Below, piece by piece: positions 7,374-16,457 of a stretch of DNA of 59,827 nucleotides (positions are counted from its first letter, which is position 1; each line of letters starts with the position of its first letter). The translations under genes and the position numbers were made by a program. Origin of the DNA: a virus; the IMG/VR virus record IMGVR_UViG_3300027833_000054, positions 1-59,827 of that record; one strand, written 5' to 3'. Below the pieces are notes generated by a model that saw nothing but the letters and a program-made list of their open reading frames with translations, had not been told where the DNA came from and made no database searches.

Positions 7374-7763
7374 ATGAGCTTTAAACTAGGTAAAAACAGT
7401 ATTAACAATATGGCAGGTATTGATGGCAGACTTATTGATATTGCAGAACTTGCAATTAAACTATCTAACATTGACTTTGGTATCCCTTCTTCTGGTGGCT
7501 TGCGCTCCGAAGCAGATCAAGCAAAGTTGTTTGCAGATGGTGTCTCAAAAGCAGATGGAGTCAGCAACAAGTCATATCACCAATCAGGAAAAGCACTCGA
7601 TGTGTACGCTTACGTAGATGGTAAAGCTTCATGGGATAAACTACATTTAGCTCTCATAGCTACAGCAATGCTACAAGCATCAGCACAGCTAGGTCATGAG
7701 CTTAAGTGGGGTGGCTTATGGAAGTCATGGCAAGACATGCCCCACTTTGAGTTGAGGGATTAG
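7374..7763 (+). CDS. Endolysin, M15-family peptidase (L-alanyl-D-glutamate type)
   Basis: 129 residues, close to the size of T5-type endolysin (137). Zinc ligands of the M15/VanY fold are visible: H69 and D76 in SYHQSGKALDVYAY (pattern H-x6-D) and H124 in MPHFEL. The SSGGLRSEADQ segment (about 39-49) is the usual substrate loop. It would cut the stem peptide of peptidoglycan after holin release. No signal peptide, so it depends on the neighbouring holin candidate. Confidence 0.85.
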   Translation: MSFKLGKNSINNMAGIDGRLIDIAELAIKLSNIDFGIPSSGGLRSEADQAKLFADGVSKADGVSNKSYHQSGKALDVYAYVDGKASWDKLHLALIATAMLQASAQLGHELKWGGLWKSWQDMPHFELRD

Positions 7764-7765
7764 TT

Positions 7766-8206
7766 ATGGGATGGTTAAGCTTTTTAAATCCAATTGCAAG
7801 TTTAGGTACTACCTACCTTGAAGGTAAGAATCAAGTAGCCAAAGCTAAGTCAGCAGCAGCTATTATAAGTATTGAAGCAGATGCAGACGTTAAGGTCGCA
7901 GGTGCTAAGGCAGCACACAAGCTGGCAGACAATGGTCAGACACAAGACTTTAATTTAGACTTAGTGGCTATGCAACAGATGGACAAGTCATTGCTCGATG
8001 AAGTAATGATTGCCTTATTGCTAGTCCCTATTGCAGCATCATTCTTAGGATACCAAGCAGAAGTAACAGCAGCCTTTGAATCATTTGCAGTAATGCCCGA
8101 GTGGTATCAGTATTTAGTAATAGGTGTTTACGTGGTCAAGTTTGGTATGCGTGGACTTCTTACAAAGTTAGTATCAGGGAAGCTTGGCAGCTTAAGGCCT
8201 AAGTAA
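7766..8206 (+). CDS. Putative holin (3-TM, GTA-holin-like)
   Basis: 146 residues. An N-terminal amphipathic, Ala-rich helical region with Asp (about 20-65) is followed by two clear hydrophobic segments (EVMIALLLVPIAASFLGY and WYQYLVIGVYVVKFGM); a third, weaker one lies at the N-terminus (LSFLNPIASLGTTYL). This layout matches the family of 3-TM holins described from gene-transfer agents and marine phages. It follows the endolysin by two bases, the expected place for a holin. Confidence 0.6.
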   Translation: MGWLSFLNPIASLGTTYLEGKNQVAKAKSAAAIISIEADADVKVAGAKAAHKLADNGQTQDFNLDLVAMQQMDKSLLDEVMIALLLVPIAASFLGYQAEVTAAFESFAVMPEWYQYLVIGVYVVKFGMRGLLTKLVSGKLGSLRPK

Positions 8207-8230
8207 CCTTAATATAAGGATATTTATAAA

Positions 8231-8506
8231 ATGGATCAGGATGCAAGGTTTGATAGGCTTGAAGCTAAGTTAGATAGATTAGCAGAAGCTATGGTAAAAC
8301 TCGTAGAGATAGACACAAAGATTGATGGTCTTCTCTTCCACAACAACACACAAGATAATCGTTTAAATAAACATAGTCAAGCTATTGATGAGCACTCTGT
8401 TAAACTAGCCGTTGTAAGTAAATCCAGTGGAGCAAACGAGTGGTTTGTAAGACTACTCATAGCCGCCCTTGTGGCAGGTGTAGCCATCATGATACGTTCC
8501 ACATGA
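8231..8506 (+). CDS. Coiled-coil protein with C-terminal membrane anchor (lysis accessory)
   Basis: 91 residues. Heptads in the first 60 residues (FDRLEAKLDRLAEAMVKLVEI) are followed by a single C-terminal transmembrane helix (FVRLLIAALVAGVAIMI). This is the layout of XhlA-like lysis accessory proteins and some class II holin partners. Preceded by a short gap after the holin candidate and overlapping the next micro-gene by ATGA. Confidence 0.5.
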   Translation: MDQDARFDRLEAKLDRLAEAMVKLVEIDTKIDGLLFHNNTQDNRLNKHSQAIDEHSVKLAVVSKSSGANEWFVRLLIAALVAGVAIMIRST

Positions 8507-8577
8507 GATGTACAATATGCAGCTCGTATGATGTATCCAAAGGCTCCAAGATTTGTAGGGGCTGTAAGAAAGCTTAA
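8503..8577 (+). CDS. 24-residue zinc-ribbon microprotein
   Basis: ATG 8503 overlaps the stop of the previous gene (ATGA) and the frame ends at TAA 8575-8577. The peptide has two CxxC knuckles (CTIC and CRGC) separated by 11 residues plus basic residues (MRCTICSSYDVSKGSKICRG, then CKKA), which is enough to bind one zinc ion. The translational coupling and knuckle spacing argue for a real gene. It could bind nucleic acid or a protein partner; function unknown. Confidence 0.5.
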   Translation: MRCTICSSYDVSKGSKICRGCKKA

Positions 8578-8610
8578 GAGATAGTATCAAGAAAATAACA
8601 GGAGAAATAC

Positions 8611-9351
8611 ATGGGTCAATCACTGATCAACTTAAACAAAGATAGACGTACTGGTGATGTGTACTTTGACATTGCTCGTGGGTGCTATGATGATGCAACA
8701 GTTAACCATAAGTTCGGGGTAAACTTAGATATTGACACATCAACAGACCCGGAGACTATCTGGTCTGCTGGAGGTGAGTACCCTTGGAGTGCACTGGATA
8801 CAGCGCAAGTACTATACGTGGTTGTAACCAATGCAGGAGACGTAGGTACAGTCACTGTTGAAGGTTTAGATGAGAACTGGAAGGTAGTGTCAGAAGACAT
8901 TACCAGCACTGGTGCTGCAACCTACGTGACTACAGCCCTATTCAAGAGGGTCTTCAGGGTTCTCTATACAGACACTAACGATAACAACATCGGTGTCATC
9001 ACAGTACGTACAGCTTCTGCAGCAGGAACTATAGTTGCTCAGATAGACCCTGACGTATCCCAGTCATTAATGGCTATCTACTCTGTACCAGCAGGTCACA
9101 CAGCCTATATACGTACCATAGAGTTGACAGTTGATTCTAATAAAGAAGCACGTTTTAGAATACGTGCGAGCACCAATGAGGGTGCATGGAGAGTTAAGCA
9201 TGTTGGCGAGTTGCAAGGTATTTATGTAAGAGACTTTAGTGTACCACTTGTCATGGAAGAGAAGACTGACATTGACTTCTTGATACTGGAGGCTGGGACT
9301 AACAATACCAGTGTGTCTGCTAACTTTGATATAGTTTTAGTTAAGAACTAA
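8611..9351 (+). CDS. Virion structural protein, beta-rich
   Basis: 246 residues, starting after AGGAGAAATAC. It is beta-rich throughout (VTVEGLDENWKVVSEDI; TIELTVDSNKEARFRIRAS) without signal peptide or enzyme motif. Proteins with this N-terminus (GQSLINLNKDRRTGDVYFDIARG) occur beside tail genes of marine podoviruses. Its place just before the tail-nozzle candidate suggests a tail or neck component. Confidence 0.5.
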   Translation: MGQSLINLNKDRRTGDVYFDIARGCYDDATVNHKFGVNLDIDTSTDPETIWSAGGEYPWSALDTAQVLYVVVTNAGDVGTVTVEGLDENWKVVSEDITSTGAATYVTTALFKRVFRVLYTDTNDNNIGVITVRTASAAGTIVAQIDPDVSQSLMAIYSVPAGHTAYIRTIELTVDSNKEARFRIRASTNEGAWRVKHVGELQGIYVRDFSVPLVMEEKTDIDFLILEAGTNNTSVSANFDIVLVKN

Positions 9352-9363
9352 GGAGGCACATAT

Positions 9364-10929
9364 ATGCCATTTCAAATAACGCCAGAGATTGATTTCTCAG
9401 CTGTGGGTCTAATCACAGATGTACCTGCACATGCTCTCCCACAAGGAGCTTGGAATGACTGCCTCAACATTAGGGTTAAGGATGGCTCAGTGCAGGGAGT
9501 CAACGACTTCGTAGCCTCTATAGGTTTACCTTCAGGGTATCCTGCTGGTGAAGTAATGTCTGTCACCCAATGGACCCCTGCAGGATCCTCATTCTTAAAC
9601 ATTGCTTACGTATTAAAAGATACAGCATCTACCACAGGTACTAAGGGTCGTGTGTTTGTGTATAACACCAGCACATCTGTTCATGCAGAGATAACCAATG
9701 CAACTGCAGGGGCTAACTTTGAGATAGACTACCAGTACCCACCACAATTATTTGTGTTTAATGGGATACTAATATGTAATCCCGGAACTGGTAATCCACA
9801 ATACATATCTGCAGATGCAACAACAGCAGGTAACTTAGTTGACTTACCAAACTGGACAGCTATGGCTGGCACACAGTACTCACGTATAATGAGGCCTTAT
9901 AAGAACCGTCTGGTAGCTATGAGCTTCTTTGATGATAAGGATACAGCCACCCTTGCAGATGATGAATCATATCCTGTGGACTTCGCATGGTCTTCTCACA
10001 TAACAACATTAGATTCATTAGCTGGGGTAACGTGGCAAGCATCCACTGTGAACACAGCTGGTGATGCATTCTTAACACAGACCCCCGGAAGGATACTTGA
10101 TGGTGGTCAGCTAGGTGAGTTCTTTATTGCTTACAAGTCTGACTCTGTTGTCAGAGTATCAGAGACAGGTGATACCTTTGTACTACAGTTTGATTCTATC
10201 TTTGAAGATGATGGGTTGTACTCAACAAGATGCTTTGCAAACATAGGTGACTCACAACACTTGGTCATAGGTAACTACGGGGTGTACCTTCACGATGGTC
10301 AGTCTTCAAGACAAGACATTGCAAAAGGTTTATTCCAAGAAACTATGTTTAACTTGGTAAGCTCTTCAGATAAAGAAAGGTCCTTTGTATTCCAGCAGAC
10401 CAGAGATAAAGAAGTGTGGTTCTGTTTCAGAGAGACAGGTACTACAGGGTTTGGTTGTAACAAAGCCTTTGTATTTAACTACAGTGACCAGAAGGTACAC
10501 ATACGAACCCTTCCTGACATCTCAGATATGTGGGAAGCAGAGTTGAATGGTTCTTTACAAATCTATGCAGCTAAGGGTACATCAGGTATATATTCTTTGT
10601 CTAATACTGTGTTAATAACTTCAGGGTTCTTTACAAGAATTGAAGACTCTATGGAAAACACAAGTATCTACAAAGACATTGCAACAATGTACCCAGAATC
10701 TAAAGGGTCATTTAAGATTTCTCTTGTAGGTTCCAGCACTAAGATGACAGAGTCTAACTTAAACACAAGCTTTAACTCTAAAGATAAAACCTTTGATCCT
10801 GCAAGTGACCACAAGGTAAACGTACGAGAGTCAGGAAGGTTCATGAACTTAAGGGTTACAATGAACGGAACAAATAACCCTAAGTTAACAACCCTCCAGT
10901 TTGGTTTAAGGGGTCAAGGTAAGAGGTAG
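9364..10929 (+). CDS. Putative tail tube / nozzle protein (beta-propeller type)
   Basis: 521 residues. The N-terminus (PEIDFSAVGLITDVPAHALP…AWNDCLNIRVKDGSVQGVN) and the ordered features after it resemble the tail nozzle and stabilisation proteins (T7 gp12, P22 gp10 type), which form a propeller: repeated strands, an NRLVAMSFF block near residue 180, AELNGSLQIY near 395 and a closing ESGRFMNLRVTM strand near 495. It is shorter than T7 gp12 (794). A tail role is likely; the precise family is inferred from pattern only. Confidence 0.5.
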   Translation: MPFQITPEIDFSAVGLITDVPAHALPQGAWNDCLNIRVKDGSVQGVNDFVASIGLPSGYPAGEVMSVTQWTPAGSSFLNIAYVLKDTASTTGTKGRVFVYNTSTSVHAEITNATAGANFEIDYQYPPQLFVFNGILICNPGTGNPQYISADATTAGNLVDLPNWTAMAGTQYSRIMRPYKNRLVAMSFFDDKDTATLADDESYPVDFAWSSHITTLDSLAGVTWQASTVNTAGDAFLTQTPGRILDGGQLGEFFIAYKSDSVVRVSETGDTFVLQFDSIFEDDGLYSTRCFANIGDSQHLVIGNYGVYLHDGQSSRQDIAKGLFQETMFNLVSSSDKERSFVFQQTRDKEVWFCFRETGTTGFGCNKAFVFNYSDQKVHIRTLPDISDMWEAELNGSLQIYAAKGTSGIYSLSNTVLITSGFFTRIEDSMENTSIYKDIATMYPESKGSFKISLVGSSTKMTESNLNTSFNSKDKTFDPASDHKVNVRESGRFMNLRVTMNGTNNPKLTTLQFGLRGQGKR

Positions 10930-10932
10930 TAT

Positions 10933-12876
10933 ATGGCTAGTATAAGTGAAACAGAATTACAGAGAAGGTTAAAGGCTTTAGAACGTAGACCTTCCAGTAA
11001 AGAAAGCAACTACCTCTCCAGTGTAGACCCAGTAGAGGGATCTTTCGCAGAAGGGGATACACATTATAATGCAACTACAAATAACTTGTGGTTATTCTCA
11101 AATGGTGTATGGGCAATAGATACTTCAATCCTACATGTTAGGTATGCAGATGCTGTCACAACTAACCCACCTACTGCTCAGAACCAAGTGACCAACTTCA
11201 GCACTGACCCATTGAATCCCAGTGGATCCCTTAAGGCTTGGAGAGGTCTATGGTGGGGCAGTATAACTGCAACAACAGACCCCACAGACTACGAATGGTT
11301 TGACATAACATCTTCACCATCTGCTATGACAAGATACTACTCAGAAGACACAGGACTTCGTGCAGACATGGGTACACCCAGTAAACCTGTTGAAGGTATT
11401 ACTTGGGTACTTGGAGGTGCAACAACAAATACAACTTGGCTTGCTGATCGATTTACTATTGATGGTAAGGTGGGTCCTTGGGAGATATACCCAGTTAAAC
11501 CTATGGAACAAGGTGTACCTCTGATACGTTATGTTAAGGTGGGTTCTAATGCACCAACACTTAATGACTCTGTTTGGATTGCTGATGTCATTATTGCAGC
11601 ACAGTCTTTCACAGGCAGACCTTACTCTAATCAAATGGAACTAGGCTATGGCACTGTATGTGTTATCAAGTATGATGATGCTGTGTTATCAGGTAAGTTT
11701 ACACAGGTATCTGGAGTTAACACTTGGGTGTCTGCTGGTGAAACTATTGATGGTTCCCTTGTAGTTTCAGGTACGGTTACTGCAGATAAGATACAGGCTA
11801 ACTCAATAACTGCAACTCAGATAGCTGCAGGTGCAATTACTTCCGATACGATAGCAGCAGGTGCTGTAACCGCTAATAAGATTACTATAGCAGAAAACAT
11901 AGCGTTTACAGGAAGCACCTCTGGTCTTATATTTGGAAAGACTTCATTAGCAGATACATCAGCTGGTTCTTTCTATGGTAAGTCACTAGATGCCAATAAT
12001 AATTCAATATCAGGTTTCAATATATCATCTGGAACAAGTGGCATTTACGCAGATAGTTCAGGTATTATGGCACTGAACAATGTTAGGATTTATACAGGCT
12101 CTGCAGGTACTGCTCTAGAATTACCAAACCCTGGATTTTATGCAACTAGTATAGCCCCTGCTACGACTGTCATATCTGTGACAATAGTAGGTGGTGGTGC
12201 AGGTGCTCAGAATACTATGATACTAGCTGCCTATGGCGCAACCACAGGGCAAAGGGTTGGCAGTTCAGGTACAAGTTCTTGGATTGAATTCTACAGTGGC
12301 CCTGTTGTAAGTGGCAGCGTAACTGGTAGTTTATTAAATATCGGTGGCACCTCTAGATTTGAAGCTGCAGGAGGTACTGCCACCTCTTGGGTAGCAGGTC
12401 CTACGGGTACTGCAGGGCCTAATGGTCAGGCATCATCACAATCTGGCTCAGCTGGAGCTGGTGGACCTGTTCAAAATAGCCAAAGTGCTCTTCCAGATGC
12501 TGGTAATGGTTCCAAAGGTGGTGGCGGGGGTGGTGGTGGTGGTAATATCTACTTCAACCAAATAAATATGAGGTCAGCAGGTAGTGTTGCACCAGCAGGT
12601 GCTACTATAAGTCAACAATTTACAATACCCACTGGAACTCAAAGTGTTAAAGCATTTGTAGGAACTGGAGGGGCTGGTGCTGCAGGTGGTATAATCCCAT
12701 ATACTTTCCTTCAAGGTGGACAACAAAACCCAGTAACTGGATATGCTAGCTCTGTTGGAGGGGGTGATGGTGGTAATGGATTTATATCTATTGCTGACCC
12801 TAACTCAGGTGGTATAGAAGTGGACTTGGTTTCTCTTGCTAATAGAATTACAGCCTTAGAAACTTATCATCCATAA
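10933..12876 (+). CDS. Large tail fibre / receptor-binding protein with Gly-rich tip
   Basis: 647 residues. An N-terminal helix with LQRRLKALERR (possible attachment) leads into a domain like those of host-specificity proteins (WLFSNGVWAID; DYEWFDI). The segment GTVTADKIQANSITATQIAA then GAITSDTIAAGAVTANKITI is a helical repeat typical of gpJ-like fibres. The last third is very Gly-rich (nine consecutive Gly near residue 540) and ends in an ALETYHP coiled coil. It is the second fibre system of this phage. Gly-rich tips are common adhesin surfaces. Confidence 0.7.
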   Translation: MASISETELQRRLKALERRPSSKESNYLSSVDPVEGSFAEGDTHYNATTNNLWLFSNGVWAIDTSILHVRYADAVTTNPPTAQNQVTNFSTDPLNPSGSLKAWRGLWWGSITATTDPTDYEWFDITSSPSAMTRYYSEDTGLRADMGTPSKPVEGITWVLGGATTNTTWLADRFTIDGKVGPWEIYPVKPMEQGVPLIRYVKVGSNAPTLNDSVWIADVIIAAQSFTGRPYSNQMELGYGTVCVIKYDDAVLSGKFTQVSGVNTWVSAGETIDGSLVVSGTVTADKIQANSITATQIAAGAITSDTIAAGAVTANKITIAENIAFTGSTSGLIFGKTSLADTSAGSFYGKSLDANNNSISGFNISSGTSGIYADSSGIMALNNVRIYTGSAGTALELPNPGFYATSIAPATTVISVTIVGGGAGAQNTMILAAYGATTGQRVGSSGTSSWIEFYSGPVVSGSVTGSLLNIGGTSRFEAAGGTATSWVAGPTGTAGPNGQASSQSGSAGAGGPVQNSQSALPDAGNGSKGGGGGGGGGNIYFNQINMRSAGSVAPAGATISQQFTIPTGTQSVKAFVGTGGAGAAGGIIPYTFLQGGQQNPVTGYASSVGGGDGGNGFISIADPNSGGIEVDLVSLANRITALETYHP

Positions 12877-12898
12877 ACATTTAAAGGACTAACTAAAC

Positions 12899-13339
12899 AT
12901 GTCAATCGAAATCACACAAGTAGTGGGTGAAGATATACTATTAAAGTATCATTTCCTAAAACCATACATAGAGTCTGCATTAGTGCACAGCTCAGGTGAA
13001 TGGACTACACAACAGATAATCCAAGGAGCTGTATCAGATCCTCAGAACTTCCATGTATGGGAGGTCTTTGATGATGGTGAGTTTGTTGCGATTGGAACTA
13101 CAAGACTAATACAGTACAACAACTTTGTGTCACTCCACATAATAACTCTTGGCGGTAAGACCAATGATAAGATGACAGAATGGACCACTGAGTTTGCTAC
13201 ACAAATGAGTAAGTTCCCTCAGATTGACTGTTTAGAATTTACAGGTCGAAGAGGCCTACTAAAACCACTTGAGAAAGCTGGTTGGAAAGAACGATACACA
13301 ACAATGAGAAAGAGTTTAAAGGAGACCTTTGATGTCTAA
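12899..13339 (+). CDS. Internal virion protein, acetyltransferase-fold-like (T7 gp13-like)
   Basis: 146 residues. The layout (WEVFDDGEFVAIGTTRLIQY; LHIITLGGKTNDKM; CLEFTGRRGLLKPLEKAGWK) follows the GNAT fold, with GRRGLLKPLEKAGW being the end motif frequent in podovirus proteins between fibre and internal-core genes. T7 gp13 occupies the same place and has a similar fold. Probably a structural descendant without acetyl transfer; this is not tested. A start after AAAGGACTAACTAAAC. Confidence 0.45.
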   Translation: MSIEITQVVGEDILLKYHFLKPYIESALVHSSGEWTTQQIIQGAVSDPQNFHVWEVFDDGEFVAIGTTRLIQYNNFVSLHIITLGGKTNDKMTEWTTEFATQMSKFPQIDCLEFTGRRGLLKPLEKAGWKERYTTMRKSLKETFDV

Positions 13340-14048
13340 ACTAGTAAAGATTTATGATGGCATGACATTTGACATGTCTACAGGAGAAGTACTTTCTCAT
13401 GGTGATATCACCTACCATGCTGAAGAAGATATTGCACAATGTGGTGGTGGTGGCCCATCAACTCAGACGACTACCTCTGGCTTTGCCACAGAGTACAAGC
13501 CACAGATCAGTGGTATGATGGCAGATGCCAAGGGTATGTATGACTCTGGTCAGCTAGGTCAAGTCGCAGGGTTTACCCAAACAGGACTAGATGCACAGAA
13601 AGCTGGATTAGCAGCAGCTAATAACCAGACAGGTATTGCCACCAACATGATGGACATTGCCAACCAACCTGTGGATCTCTCAGGTATGAGGGCACAATCC
13701 CTATTAGATGCAAAAGGTGCTTTAGGGACTTCTCAAGGTATGGCTGGACAACGTGGTGGTCTTGGTGGCGCTCGTCAGTCTTTGAATCAAAGTGGTATTG
13801 AGAATAACCTAGCTGCTTCATTTGCTGGTATTGATCAACAAGCTCAGCAGAATCAAATGGCTAACCTTAATGCTGCTCTGGGTGTTCAGGGTCAAGGTGC
13901 ACAGACAATGGGTATGATTGGTCAGGCACAACAGGCACAGAAACAGGCTGAGGCGGACGCACCATACACAGCTCTTGCACAACAGATTGGTTTGTTCTCT
14001 GGCATTGCACCTAAGGAACAAACAACTACTAAAACTGGAGGTAAGTAA
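13332..14048 (+). CDS. Internal / ejection protein, Gln-Ala-Gly rich
   Basis: 238 residues from ATG 13332 (AAGGAGACC upstream; a TTG one codon earlier is less likely). After a 35-residue N-terminal part the protein is a low-complexity Gln/Ala/Gly/Met helix (GQRGGLGGARQSLNQSGIEN; QAQQNQMANLNAALGVQGQG), the usual composition of ejection or DNA-injection proteins. Overlaps the upstream gene by eight bases and the next gene by one base. Confidence 0.5.
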   Translation: MSKLVKIYDGMTFDMSTGEVLSHGDITYHAEEDIAQCGGGGPSTQTTTSGFATEYKPQISGMMADAKGMYDSGQLGQVAGFTQTGLDAQKAGLAAANNQTGIATNMMDIANQPVDLSGMRAQSLLDAKGALGTSQGMAGQRGGLGGARQSLNQSGIENNLAASFAGIDQQAQQNQMANLNAALGVQGQGAQTMGMIGQAQQAQKQAEADAPYTALAQQIGLFSGIAPKEQTTTKTGGK

Positions 14049-14665
14049 TGGCTGGATTTAATCCCTTTGCCCCTCAGATGACACAACAACAGCAGCGAGG
14101 TAAGGCTCCTCAGATTCAAGGGCTTCCTACCCCTAACGTAGCTATGCATGATAAACCCGGACTTATGGAAACGGTTGGTCCAGCTGTAGCAGAAAAAGCT
14201 ATAGGTTCAGATATGGCAAAAAGTGCAGGTAACTATTTGGTTGACAGCGGTAAGGATGCATGGAGTGCTTTAACTAAGTCACCAGCATCACCATCAACCA
14301 TACCTGTCAGTGAGCTATCCAACACTATGGGTACAGCTGTTTCACCGTCAGGTATGTTTGGCGGTGCTGAAGGGGCTATGGCAGCTCAACAAGCAGCAGC
14401 AGCAAATACAGCAGCACAGGGTACAACAGCTCTTATGGGTGCAAGTCCAGCAGCTTTTGGAGGCATGGCAGCAGGAGGCGCTGAAGCTGCAATAGCAGCA
14501 GAGGTAGCTGCAGCAGCAGCCGCAGAAGCAGCAGCAGCCTCCGCATTGACAGGTGCAGCAGCAGGTACAGGTGCAGCAGCAGCAGCTCCAATGGCGCTGG
14601 CAGCAGGTCCGTTTGCTCCACTGGTACTTGGTGGAATGATGTTAGCCGCTAACTCAGGAAAGTAA
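14048..14665 (+). CDS. Internal virion protein, Ala-rich with hydrophobic C-terminus
   Basis: 205 residues. Polar N-terminus (NPFAPQMTQQQQRGKAPQ), then a long poly-Ala region (about 110-180) and a final hydrophobic stretch (APLVLGGMMLAANSGK). The position corresponds to T7 gp14, the membrane-spanning ejection channel protein, and the hydrophobic C-terminal half fits such a job. No sequence motif proves it. Confidence 0.5.
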   Translation: MAGFNPFAPQMTQQQQRGKAPQIQGLPTPNVAMHDKPGLMETVGPAVAEKAIGSDMAKSAGNYLVDSGKDAWSALTKSPASPSTIPVSELSNTMGTAVSPSGMFGGAEGAMAAQQAAAANTAAQGTTALMGASPAAFGGMAAGGAEAAIAAEVAAAAAAEAAAASALTGAAAGTGAAAAAPMALAAGPFAPLVLGGMMLAANSGK

Positions 14666-14675
14666 GGAGTATACA

Positions 14676-16457
14676 ATGGCAACTGCTACACAAATTAAAG
14701 ATCTTCAAACTAGGCTTGATAAATTATTCAAACCTGCAGGTACAGTAAAGGCTACTAATGACACTTGGTCTCGTAACAAGCTAGCACTTGATACTATGGA
14801 ATCTGCTAATAAGATACCAGTTTTAAATCAAAGTGGATCCACTAAAGGTAAGTCTAAAGCATCTGCAGCAGCTTTAAAAGCATACCCAAATATGCCAGAA
14901 AGCTACAAAGAAATGTTATCAGACTTAGCTGGTCGTGAAGGATACAACCCTAACTTTTATCTAGACGGTTCAGGGTACTTGACTACAGGTGTTGGCCTTA
15001 CAGGTGAGTATGTTGCAGATGAAACACCTTTCAGATCTATGACAGACCATGAGAATAAGGCTAAACGTCTTGTTCCCGGACTTGAATACTACACTCCTGA
15101 GATACAGAAATCTATCATACATGCTGCTTACCGTGGAGACTTGACGTATCCTAAGGATGACAAGTACGGTAACAAAGCAGGTGATCCTTACAAGTGGGTT
15201 AACAATCTTAATTCTGGGAACTGGAATGAAGCTGCAGATGAGCTTTTAAGAAATGATGAGTACTTTGCTTCTCGAGGAGAAGACTCTAAAGGAAACTCTG
15301 TAGACATTAAAAACCCCGGACTTCAATCTTACTTTGAGGACATACACAATAGTCTTAAAGAACAACATTACATAGAGAACCCATCAGATAGGCCAGAAGA
15401 TTCTGGATTCATATCTGATATAGTGGACGATGGCTTAGCTTTTGGTAATAAAGTATTACGTAAAGTAGATCGAACTGTAGACTCAACTGTAGATTCTGTA
15501 CAAGGATTTATGGATGAGATGCTATCTACTGGTGAAATGCCAAAAGACAAAGTACCATCAATAAAAACACAAGAAATTCCAGTACCCGAACAAGGGGCTG
15601 CTGTACCTAAATCGGAGAATGAAATGGCAACACAAGCACAGGTTGATTCCTTTTTAAGGAAACGTAATGAACGAATTGGTCAAGAAGAAACAAGTTCTGG
15701 CAGAGTTAATACTAGTCGTTTAAATGATCCAAAACTTATGTCTAAGGATGGTGTTATTGTAGGTCGTGAACCTGTCGATAAGATCGGTGAGTACATAGGG
15801 CCTAATGAAATCATGGACAATCCATTATATAAAGATGAAATAACTAAAGCTCAGATGTTCCAAGATGCTAAGCGTATGCAACAGGGTCAAATCAACTTAC
15901 CAAATCAAATGGGAAGAGGGGATGGGGTAAGCGAGATGAAGCGTAGGTTAGCGGATGTACTTGCCACACCAAACCGTCAACAAGCAAGTCAGCTTAACAT
16001 GACACCACCTCAGGGAACTGTAGACCAAGGTCTTATGAGTGCTTTAGGTTACCAACCTCAGGGAACTGTAGACCAAGGTCTTATGAGTGCTTTAGGTTAC
16101 CAACCAGCAGTCAAAGAGCCAGCCGCTGTAGCTTACCCTAGCAAGCAAAGTAATATGGATAATATACTTCAGCAGACTCAACTCAACTTAGATAAAAGGA
16201 GTGGAGAAAACTATCATTTTGATCGGAATGGTAAATTAGTAATAGATATAAACCCTCATCTGCAAAACCCTACTATACCTATGGGTACTTTTCTTGACGG
16301 TAACGGACAACCTGTTGTGTCTGGTAATGGTTCTATGATTGGATCTCCCACACAGAACCCAGCTTATAGAGCACCTGCTGGCGGTAAAGGCGCTAATGCC
16401 ACACCTCAGTCAGCTATAGATCAGCTAACGGGTGTCAAAGGATTCGGAGGTAAGTAA
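14676..16457 (+). CDS. Virion-associated lysozyme-like internal protein (GH24 type)
   Basis: 593 residues. Residues about 75-220 form a T4-lysozyme-like domain: E88 in GREGY, D97 in YLDGSG and T103 in YLTTGVG reproduce the Glu-x8-Asp-x5-Thr spacing of the T4 lysozyme triad (E11, D20, T26). The rest is polar and mostly helical, with a tandem 16-residue duplication (PQGTVDQGLMSALGYQ) at about residues 445-476. It probably makes a local hole in peptidoglycan during DNA entry, the role of the transglycosylase in T7 gp16. Overlaps the next gene by one base. Confidence 0.75.
   Translation: MATATQIKDLQTRLDKLFKPAGTVKATNDTWSRNKLALDTMESANKIPVLNQSGSTKGKSKASAAALKAYPNMPESYKEMLSDLAGREGYNPNFYLDGSGYLTTGVGLTGEYVADETPFRSMTDHENKAKRLVPGLEYYTPEIQKSIIHAAYRGDLTYPKDDKYGNKAGDPYKWVNNLNSGNWNEAADELLRNDEYFASRGEDSKGNSVDIKNPGLQSYFEDIHNSLKEQHYIENPSDRPEDSGFISDIVDDGLAFGNKVLRKVDRTVDSTVDSVQGFMDEMLSTGEMPKDKVPSIKTQEIPVPEQGAAVPKSENEMATQAQVDSFLRKRNERIGQEETSSGRVNTSRLNDPKLMSKDGVIVGREPVDKIGEYIGPNEIMDNPLYKDEITKAQMFQDAKRMQQGQINLPNQMGRGDGVSEMKRRLADVLATPNRQQASQLNMTPPQGTVDQGLMSALGYQPQGTVDQGLMSALGYQPAVKEPAAVAYPSKQSNMDNILQQTQLNLDKRSGENYHFDRNGKLVIDINPHLQNPTIPMGTFLDGNGQPVVSGNGSMIGSPTQNPAYRAPAGGKGANATPQSAIDQLTGVKGFGGK
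16008..16103 (+). repeat. Perfect 48-bp tandem duplication within lysozyme-bearing virion gene
   Basis: Bases 16008-16055 and 16056-16103 are identical, including all synonymous positions. They encode two copies of PQGTVDQGLMSALGYQ. Perfect DNA identity points to a recent duplication or to ongoing slippage or recombination. Confidence 0.95.

Noticed and set aside
13618-14682. Minus-strand reading frames within the internal virion genes
   Set aside because: They are shadows caused by the Ala/Gln-rich coding bias of the plus-strand genes; no ribosome sites and no recognisable protein features.
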